From NCBI RefSeq assembly GCF_000148645.1, contig NC_014541.1, forward strand, positions 2,627,139 through 2,691,138: a stretch of DNA of 64,000 bases, read 5' to 3'. Source of the stretch: Ferrimonas balearica DSM 9799. Lineage in GTDB: Bacteria; Pseudomonadota; Gammaproteobacteria; Enterobacterales; Shewanellaceae. The translations under genes and the position numbers were made by a program. The notes below the pieces were generated by a model. That model ran no database searches and was not told the DNA's origin. It saw nothing but the letters and a program-made list of their open reading frames with translations. Every line of letters starts with the position of its first letter. Position 1 is the stretch's first letter. Of the stretch, positions 56,694-64,000 are shown one piece after another.

Positions 56694-57456
56694 AGCCCAG
56701 CTGGTCCACGATGCGCTGGCCCAGCACCCGCTTAACCGCCATGGGCTCATCCGAGAATTGCGGCGGTTCCAGCCCCAGGGCTTTGGCGGCGTGGGGATAG
56801 AACTCCCCACGACTCGGATGGTGCGGCGCGGACAGGTTAAACACCTGGCCAAACGCTTGCGCCTCCAACACCCGGATCACCGCCCCTATCACATCATCCC
56901 GATGCACCAGATTCACCGGCGCCGCCGCGCCGGGCAGTCCCTCCCGCCCGGCCAGGAAACGGCCCGGGTGGCGCTCACCGCCGACCAGTCCTGCCGGACG
57001 CAGAATCGTCACCCCATCGCCAAAGCGCCGGACAAACACCTGCTCCGCTTCCTGCATCTGGGCCGCGCGGGGGGATTCGTCCAGGGCACTCTGTTCATCC
57101 ACCTGCTCGCCATTGGCATAGACCGCCGTCGAACTGACAAACACCACCCGACGAATGCCGTGGGCCCAGGCCGCTTCCGCCAGCATCGACATGCGCTCGG
57201 CATAGGGTCGGGCTGAGGGTGAACGGCCCGGCGGCACATTCACAAACAGCACCTGGGCCTGCAGCAGGCCAGGGAGATCATCGCACTCCAGCTGCTCATC
57301 AATGTCGAGGGTAAAGGCAGGGATGCCCAGCTGCGCCAGGTAAGCCAGGGTATCCGGGTTACGGCTGCAGCCACGCACCGCATAACCCAGACTTTGCAGT
57401 TGTTCGGCCAGGCTCAGGCCAAGCCAGCCACAACCAACAATGGAGAGAGATTGCAT
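56644..57456 (-). CDS. NAD(P)-dependent SDR-like protein (YeeZ family)
   Basis: A 270-residue protein with an N-terminal Rossmann motif GCGWLG at 8-13 and ILRPAGLVGGERHPGRFLAGREGLPGAAAPVNLVHRDDVIGAVIRVLE later, as in E. coli YeeZ. YeeZ is an extended SDR without the usual YxxxK pair; SSTAVYANGEQVDE occupies that place. Substrate unknown. It overlaps the SufR-like gene by 50 bases tail to tail and lies 18 bases downstream of the HD-GYP gene, so they could be co-transcribed. Confidence 0.82.
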   Translation of the reverse strand: MQSLSIVGCGWLGLSLAEQLQSLGYAVRGCSRNPDTLAYLAQLGIPAFTLDIDEQLECDDLPGLLQAQVLFVNVPPGRSPSARPYAERMSMLAEAAWAHGIRRVVFVSSTAVYANGEQVDEQSALDESPRAAQMQEAEQVFVRRFGDGVTILRPAGLVGGERHPGRFLAGREGLPGAAAPVNLVHRDDVIGAVIRVLEAQAFGQVFNLSAPHHPSRGEFYPHAAKALGLEPPQFSDEPMAVKRVLGQRIVDQLGFSYRYPDPMTMPPLSA

Positions 57457-57474
57457 CGGGTTCGGTTTCCGGAG

Positions 57475-58716
57475 TTAACGTCGCACGTAGTAGGCCAGGG
57501 CCGGCGACACATCAAGGTAATGACACTGCGCCTCGGTCAGTTCACTGACCTTGAGCACACCGTCGATCTTTAATCCCAGCATATCAAGACTGACCATTGG
57601 CGCCTCTTTCTTCGGGATTTCCGCATCATACAGCATCAGAGTCGGAAACAACGGTTGCGCCGGGTCACTGCTGATCACCTTGCTGACCTGGCCATTTTCC
57701 AGTCGCAGCAAGGTACCCGGCGGATACACCCCTAGGGTCTTTACCAGTGTCTGCAGAAAGGTGGGATTGAGCTGCTTGGCCCGGTTTTTAAACATAAACG
57801 CCAGTGCCTGGTATGGGGGCAACGACTTGACCGTTCCATTCACCAGATTGTCGTATTCATTGGCGATGGTGAGGATCTGAGTCATTGGCGAGATCGCTTT
57901 GCCGGACAGCTTTTGCGGGTAGCCACTGCCATCGAGGTATTCATGATGGCCACTCACCATGGCAAAAATGCCCTTGGTCGCAAACGGCGTACCTTTGAGC
58001 ATCTCCAGCGCCAGCTTGGGGTGCTGATACAGGAAGTTCTGCTCCGCTTTGTTCAGCGGTGTGCGCTTATTCAGGATGGCGCTGGGCACCCGCAGCTTGC
58101 CCACATCGTGTACCAGAGCCGCCAATCCCAGTTCTCGCAGTTGCGGCCCGTCCAAACCCAGCGCCCGGCCCAGCACCATCGCCACCACACTGACGTTCAT
58201 GGCATGGAACTGCATGGTGCCTTCCTGATTGGCTGCCACCAGTTGCAACACGGTTTCACTGCCGGCTTCATCAAATTGGCGCAGGATCTCATCCACCACC
58301 GCCGAACCGTCGGCGTAGGCCTGGTCCGGCGTGGTCGGCAGACGGCTAAAGCTGGTGCGAACATTCTCCAGTGATTTGCCGTATGCCTGCTCGCACTTCT
58401 TCAGCAAGCGTCGGTAGGTTTGACTCTCTTTGGCCACCGCATCACGCTCCGCCTGCTGGCAACGCAGCGTCTCTGTGTCGATGGCAGTGGGGGCGGCAGG
58501 GGTTGCCGGTTCAACAAACTGAGGAGTGGATTCGCCTTCCGCCAGTTGCAGGAAGACGTGGTTCAGGCCCAGCTTGCGAATCAACTGGATCTGTCCCTCA
58601 TCCTTAATGCGGAAGCGATTAAACATAAAAGGGTGTTCTTTCCAGGCCAACGGCAGCCGAATGGACTGCCCCACCTGAAGGTCCTTGACGGGGATTTTAC
58701 ATTCCCTGTTCGCCAT
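57475..58716 (-). CDS. HD-GYP domain cyclic-di-GMP phosphodiesterase
   Basis: A 413-residue protein with an N-terminal DUF3391 domain (about 1-100) followed by an HD-GYP domain. Motifs: ALVHDVGKLRVP with the HD pair, HPKLALEML, and GHHEYLDGSGYP with the GYP signature, so the enzyme should be active and linearise c-di-GMP. The ATG at 58716 has CAGGA seven bases upstream; the longer open frame lies in the promoter region. A TATAAT box lies at 58787-58792. A candidate small RNA is transcribed divergently 110 bases further on. Confidence 0.9.
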   Translation of the reverse strand: MANRECKIPVKDLQVGQSIRLPLAWKEHPFMFNRFRIKDEGQIQLIRKLGLNHVFLQLAEGESTPQFVEPATPAAPTAIDTETLRCQQAERDAVAKESQTYRRLLKKCEQAYGKSLENVRTSFSRLPTTPDQAYADGSAVVDEILRQFDEAGSETVLQLVAANQEGTMQFHAMNVSVVAMVLGRALGLDGPQLRELGLAALVHDVGKLRVPSAILNKRTPLNKAEQNFLYQHPKLALEMLKGTPFATKGIFAMVSGHHEYLDGSGYPQKLSGKAISPMTQILTIANEYDNLVNGTVKSLPPYQALAFMFKNRAKQLNPTFLQTLVKTLGVYPPGTLLRLENGQVSKVISSDPAQPLFPTLMLYDAEIPKKEAPMVSLDMLGLKIDGVLKVSELTEAQCHYLDVSPALAYYVRR

Positions 58717-58786
58717 AGATTGCGTTCCTGATCCCTGTCCCACCCACACCGCAGTTGCAGTCGGGCAAATATCTTTTTCGTCGTCG

Positions 58787-58792
58787 ATTATA
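58787..58792 (-). promoter_or_regulatory. -10 box of the HD-GYP gene
   Basis: TATAAT on the minus strand, about 70 bases before the ATG. No good -35 hexamer is seen at the proper distance, so an activator may be needed. Confidence 0.4.
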
Positions 58793-58866
58793 GCCCAGCA
58801 GAACCGCTTCACCGCTCGCTCGTCGTCAACCGGGGAAGCAGAGAGTGACGCAGCTCACAATTTATT

Positions 58867-58895
58867 TTGCATACAATATTCAATCTTGATACGAT
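58867..58895 (+). promoter_or_regulatory. Promoter of the candidate small RNA
   Basis: TTGCAT (58867-58872), a 17-base spacer and TACGAT (58890-58895). The predicted start is near 58902. Confidence 0.5.
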
Positions 58896-58901
58896 GCTTC
58901 T

Positions 58902-59033
58902 CGATCCCTGGCTCGTCACAGTGCCGCATTGGGTTCTTAAACTTGTTACTTGTCCTTGACCGCCGACCTCACTGAGGTCTGCCGGGATCGAAGATCCCCC
59001 TGTCCGGTAGCCGAAAGGCTGCCGGTTTTTTTT
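58902..59033 (+). ncRNA. Candidate structured small RNA
   Basis: About 132 bases between a promoter and a strong terminator, with no open frame. CGATCCC at 58902-58908 can pair with GGGATCG at 58984-58990 and close the whole body; inside is the hairpin GACCTC-act-GAGGTC (58965-58979). The same GGGATC can instead pair with GATCCC at 58993-58998, so two exclusive folds exist. No protein-coding gene follows on this strand, as ligA is convergent. It does not resemble 6S, 4.5S, CsrB, Spot 42 or GEMM by eye. Confidence 0.5.
59004..59033 (+). terminator. Terminator of the candidate small RNA
   Basis: CCGGTAGCC-gaaa-GGCTGCCGG is a nine-pair stem with one G-U pair and a GAAA tetraloop, followed by eight T. 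Confidence 0.9.
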
Positions 59034-59114
59034 GTTTTCCTCCCCGGACACACTGCCCGGGTGCCGTCCCCGACAGATCGCCGCGCAACGCCAGCGCCAA
59101 TCACCGGCTAAACG

Positions 59115-59145
59115 GCAAAAAAAAGGCGGCCCGAAGGCCGCCTTA
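59115..59145 (-). terminator. ligA terminator
   Basis: On the minus strand AAGGCGGCC-ttcg-GGCCGCCTT is followed by eight T, just after the ligA stop codon. Confidence 0.93.
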
Positions 59146-59161
59146 TGCGAGTTAATGGTGA

Positions 59162-61252
<2,091 letters not shown>

Positions 61253-61261
61253 TCAGCGGGC

Positions 61262-62296
61262 TCAGGCCGGCTGTTCCACCCGTTGAATGCGGGCCAGGTA
61301 GGCTTCCTGGGTGGCTTGAGTCCAGGGCTGACGCTGGCCATCCAGCACCTCAGCACCGTGGAGATCCGCCAGCCCTTTTGCGGCTCCCTCCATCATGGAG
61401 AAACAGACCCGCGGGTCGCCCTGACTGGGCAAGGTCATAAACAGGGCCACCCCTTCGGTGGTGAACTGTTCCATATGGTCCGGGTTAAAGGTACCGGGGT
61501 TCACCATATTGGCCAGCGAGAACAGCACCGGGCCGGTGCCTGCGCTGCTCTGGTGGCGATGAAAAATGTCCATTTCACCAAACTTAAAGCCCATGGTGAG
61601 CAGGTTTGGCAGCAATTCGGCACCGGAGATCGGCTCGCCTTTGCTCATCACGTGCAGCACCAGAACGTCGTTGGGTTCAGCCGGTTCGTCGTTCGCCACC
61701 GGTTCCGCTTTGGGTTGCGGCTCGGGCTCGGGAGCCACTTCCGGTTCCGGTTCTTCGTGGTAGCTCACCGGTTCGGATTGGGACGGCTGCGGGGCCGGCT
61801 CGAGCGGTGCTTCAGCCTCAACCTGGGCCTGGGCCTGGGCTTCACGCTCTTCGCGCTCCAACTCAGCTTCCAGCTCACGCAACGTGATGGGCGCCAGGTT
61901 TTCCTCCTGCGACTGCTCACCAAAGCCCAACTCAATCTGGTCGCCACCCAGGGTGGGTTCCTGACGAGAGGGGCGAGGCGCGGCACGCTTGGCCACGGTC
62001 ACGGCAGGCTCAACCGGCTCAGGGATAGGGGCATCCTCCAGCAGGCTCGGCTGACGCGGCGGTACCGGCGCAGGCGCCGGCTTCGGCTCGCTGGCCTCGA
62101 AACTGGGTTCGGTTTTGACTTCCGGTTCCGTCACTGACGGCTCGATCGCCTTTTCAAAGCGCTTTTTGGGTGCCGGGGTGCGGCGATTCTGGATCTTGGC
62201 CGGGCTGTTGCGCCTTAACGCCCACAGTCCGTGTACCAACAAACCCAGGATGGCCAACAGGCCCACGACAATAAAGACTACGCGCATATCTTCCAT
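61262..62296 (-). CDS. zipA: Cell division protein ZipA
   Basis: ZipA tethers FtsZ to the inner membrane. The 344-residue protein has an N-terminal anchor (residues 5-24), a charged segment, a long Pro/Glu/Ala-rich linker (about 70-205) and a C-terminal FtsZ-binding domain (about 210-340, [39 protein letters not shown]). The linker is low-complexity, which explains the many long frames on the other strand. It lies 22 bases downstream of smc, so smc-zipA-ligA form one unit. Confidence 0.95.
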   Translation of the reverse strand: MEDMRVVFIVVGLLAILGLLVHGLWALRRNSPAKIQNRRTPAPKKRFEKAIEPSVTEPEVKTEPSFEASEPKPAPAPVPPRQPSLLEDAPIPEPVEPAVTVAKRAAPRPSRQEPTLGGDQIELGFGEQSQEENLAPITLRELEAELEREEREAQAQAQVEAEAPLEPAPQPSQSEPVSYHEEPEPEVAPEPEPQPKAEPVANDEPAEPNDVLVLHVMSKGEPISGAELLPNLLTMGFKFGEMDIFHRHQSSAGTGPVLFSLANMVNPGTFNPDHMEQFTTEGVALFMTLPSQGDPRVCFSMMEGAAKGLADLHGAEVLDGQRQPWTQATQEAYLARIQRVEQPA

Positions 62297-62318
62297 AGCG
62301 AGTCGAACCTACACTTGT

Positions 62319-64000
62319 TTATCCCATTTGGGCCATTGCAGCGGCCTCTTCGATATCGACAGCAACGATTCGGGACACGCCCGGTTCGTGCATCGTTACC
62401 CCGGTCAGTCGGTCGGCCATCTCCATGCTCACCTTGTTGTGGCTGATGAAGATAAACTGAACCGTCTCCGACATCTCTTTCACCAGACGGCAGAACCGCC
62501 CGACGTTTGCGTCGTCAAGGGGCGCATCCACTTCATCCAGCATACAAAATGGCGCTGGATTCAGGCGGAAAATTGCGAACACCAATGATAATGCCGTCAG
62601 GGCCTTTTCACCACCAGAGAGAAGGTGGATAGTGCTGTTCTTTTTGCCCGGCGGGCGCGCCATGATGGTCACCCCGGTATTGAGCAGGTCGTCGTCGGTG
62701 AGTGCCAGATAGGCGCTGCCACCGCCGAACACCTTGGGGAACAGCAGTCCCAGATCGGCATTGACCTTATCAAAGGTATCCCGAAACATCTGCCGGGTTT
62801 CCCGATCAATTTTGCGGATGGCCGCTTCGAGCACCTCAAGTGCCTCAGTCAGATCCGCGTCCTGCGCATCCAGATAGGCTTTTCGCTCGGACTGTTGTTC
62901 ATACTCTTCGATGGCGGCCATATTGATGGCCCCCAATCGCTTGATGCGTTCGCGCACCCGCTCCAGATCGGCCTGCCACTGGTTCACCGCCGCTTCGGCA
63001 CTGAGGGATTCCAGGATCCCTTTCAGCTGCATCTCCGATTCCGCCAGCAGGTCCAGTTGTCCCTGGGCCTGCACCCGGAGTCCTTCGTATTCCAGCTGAT
63101 GACGGCTCAGGTCCGCCACCACCGCCTGCAGTTGCGCCTGTTGACCCCGTTGGCTGTCCGCCAGTCCGGCCAGGGTGAGGTTAACCTCCTCCAGCGCTTC
63201 GCGCCGTTCGGTCAACTCCGCTTCCAGCAGGGCGCGCTGCTCCAGTTCCAGCGCCAGCGACTCTTCAAACTCCATCAGCGGTTCGGTCAAGGCTTCCTGC
63301 TCTTCCCGGGCCAGTTCACAGCGCTCCTGCCACTGGGCCTGGGCCTCATTGGCCTGACTGCGCCGAGCCGCCAGCCCTTGCAATCGAGCCTGCTGGCCCT
63401 GCAACGTCAGTTGCAGCTGCTGTAGCCGTTGTTGGTGCTGGTCACGCTCCAATTGGCGCTGGCGCAGGGCACCTCGGGCCGTCTCAGAGCGCTGCTCCAC
63501 CTCGACCAGGGTCGCTTCGGCCTGAGCCTGCTGCTCGGCCAGCGCCTCCTGCTGAGACTCCAGCTCAAACTGCCGGGCTTCGAGCTCCTCCTGACGCAGA
63601 GCCAGCTCCTGTTGCTGCTCCTCCAACAAGGCCCGTTGCTGACGTTGCTGCTCCAGTCGCTGCTGCAGGTTCTCGACCTTGCCCTGCAGGGTGAGCAGGG
63701 TTTCACGGCTCTGCTGGGCAGCGCGCTGCCGTTGTGTTTCCGCGTCGCGGGCCTGGTTCAGTGCCGTAACAGCAACCTGTTCAGCCTGTTCCGCCTGGTG
63801 TTGTTCATCGCTCAGACCGAGTAAACGTTGCTCGGCCTCGGACAACTCGGACTGGATCTCGGTCAGCGGCCGCTCACTGCCCTGCCCCGGGGCGGCTTCA
63901 AAGCCCCGCGCCAGCCAGCGACCGTCCGCCAATACCACGGACACTTCCGGTCCGGCCTGCTGCAACCAGCTTTGGGCCTGGGCCTCGCTGTCGGCGCAGT
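62319..64000 (-). CDS. smc: Chromosome segregation protein SMC (partial, 5' end outside window)
   Basis: The C-terminal 560 residues of a canonical SMC ATPase. Seen: part of the hinge at the very end of the window, a long Gln/Glu/Ala/Leu-rich coiled coil (to about residue 370 of this part), then the ABC head with the signature [19 protein letters not shown], Walker [17 protein letters not shown] and the D-loop. The N-terminal half with Walker A is beyond the right edge. It is the smc form rather than mukB, while seqA is also present in this genome. Confidence 0.95.
   Translation of the reverse strand, partial: CADSEAQAQSWLQQAGPEVSVVLADGRWLARGFEAAPGQGSERPLTEIQSELSEAEQRLLGLSDEQHQAEQAEQVAVTALNQARDAETQRQRAAQQSRETLLTLQGKVENLQQRLEQQRQQRALLEEQQQELALRQEELEARQFELESQQEALAEQQAQAEATLVEVEQRSETARGALRQRQLERDQHQQRLQQLQLTLQGQQARLQGLAARRSQANEAQAQWQERCELAREEQEALTEPLMEFEESLALELEQRALLEAELTERREALEEVNLTLAGLADSQRGQQAQLQAVVADLSRHQLEYEGLRVQAQGQLDLLAESEMQLKGILESLSAEAAVNQWQADLERVRERIKRLGAINMAAIEEYEQQSERKAYLDAQDADLTEALEVLEAAIRKIDRETRQMFRDTFDKVNADLGLLFPKVFGGGSAYLALTDDDLLNTGVTIMARPPGKKNSTIHLLSGGEKALTALSLVFAIFRLNPAPFCMLDEVDAPLDDANVGRFCRLVKEMSETVQFIFISHNKVSMEMADRLTGVTMHEPGVSRIVAVDIEEAAAMAQMG

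Noticed and set aside
58717-58866. A c-di-GMP (GEMM) riboswitch in the HD-GYP leader
   Set aside because: Neither the conserved GEMM core nor its tetraloop-receptor pattern is seen on either strand.
58860-58880. GCATACAATA similar to the TTGTATACAA palindrome
   Set aside because: Only one half matches; the other half is not palindromic, and the gene next to it has no link to hydroxyproline.

Overview
The window is about 58% GC chromosomal DNA from a gammaproteobacterium, most likely a marine Alteromonadales relative of Shewanella or Ferrimonas. This is an inference from gene content and order: seqA-pgm with ybfF-DUF2788-ybfE-fldA, alaA-yfbR, zipA-ligA next to a canonical SMC rather than MukB, an astE apart from other arginine succinyltransferase genes, a bkd gene, and an E. 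coli rrnH-like locus (metNIQ, gmhB, rRNA operon, tRNA-Asp). No phage, integrase, transposase or CRISPR array is visible.

Layout. 1-11 kb: a partial branched-chain keto-acid dehydrogenase E1 alpha gene, astE, msrA, the GTPase ylqF, a peroxiredoxin, two GNAT acetyltransferases, a SIMPL protein, then seqA-pgm facing ybfF-DUF2788-ybfE-fldA. 11-18.6 kb: alaA, yfbR, a dGTPase-like HD protein, a DUF4397 lipoprotein, MarC, a saccharopine-dehydrogenase-like reductase and a TM2 protein. 18.7-22.3 kb: pstSCAB with a Pho box but no adjacent phoU. 23.6-24.8 kb: a non-coding tandem repeat array. 24.8-30.8 kb: an rRNA operon on the minus strand, 16S-tRNA-Ile-tRNA-Ala-23S-5S-tRNA-Asp. 30.9-34.2 kb: gmhB and divergent metNIQ with MetJ boxes. 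34.4-36.8 kb: lemA and a long M48 peptidase.

37.2-47 kb is a hydroxyproline catabolic cluster: pyrroline-2-carboxylate reductase-like protein, PepP-type aminopeptidase, aldose epimerase, D-hydroxyproline oxidase-like protein, trans-3-hydroxyproline dehydratase, pyrroline-hydroxy-carboxylate deaminase, 4-hydroxyproline 2-epimerase, dioxovalerate (ketoglutarate semialdehyde) dehydrogenase and a GntR/FCD regulator. Together they would take free 4-hydroxyproline to 2-oxoglutarate and trans-3-hydroxyproline to proline. A palindrome, TTGTATACAA, sits in front of two of the transcription units and is a strong candidate for the operator of the GntR protein.

47-58.7 kb: a FabH-like synthase, an HDOD protein, an LRAT-fold protein, a DEDDh exonuclease with a cNMP/CBS/nucleotidyltransferase protein, a DUF4212 plus sodium/solute symporter pair, a SIMPL protein, a SufR-like regulator, a YeeZ-like protein and an HD-GYP phosphodiesterase. 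58.9-59.0 kb holds a candidate small RNA with its own promoter and terminator. The window ends with ligA, zipA and the 3' part of smc, all on the minus strand.

The least explained items are the repeat array downstream of tRNA-Asp, which carries copies of the tRNA 3' end, and the candidate small RNA at 58.9 kb. Most other genes belong to known families. All functional calls rest on motifs, length and context read by eye; no database search was run.
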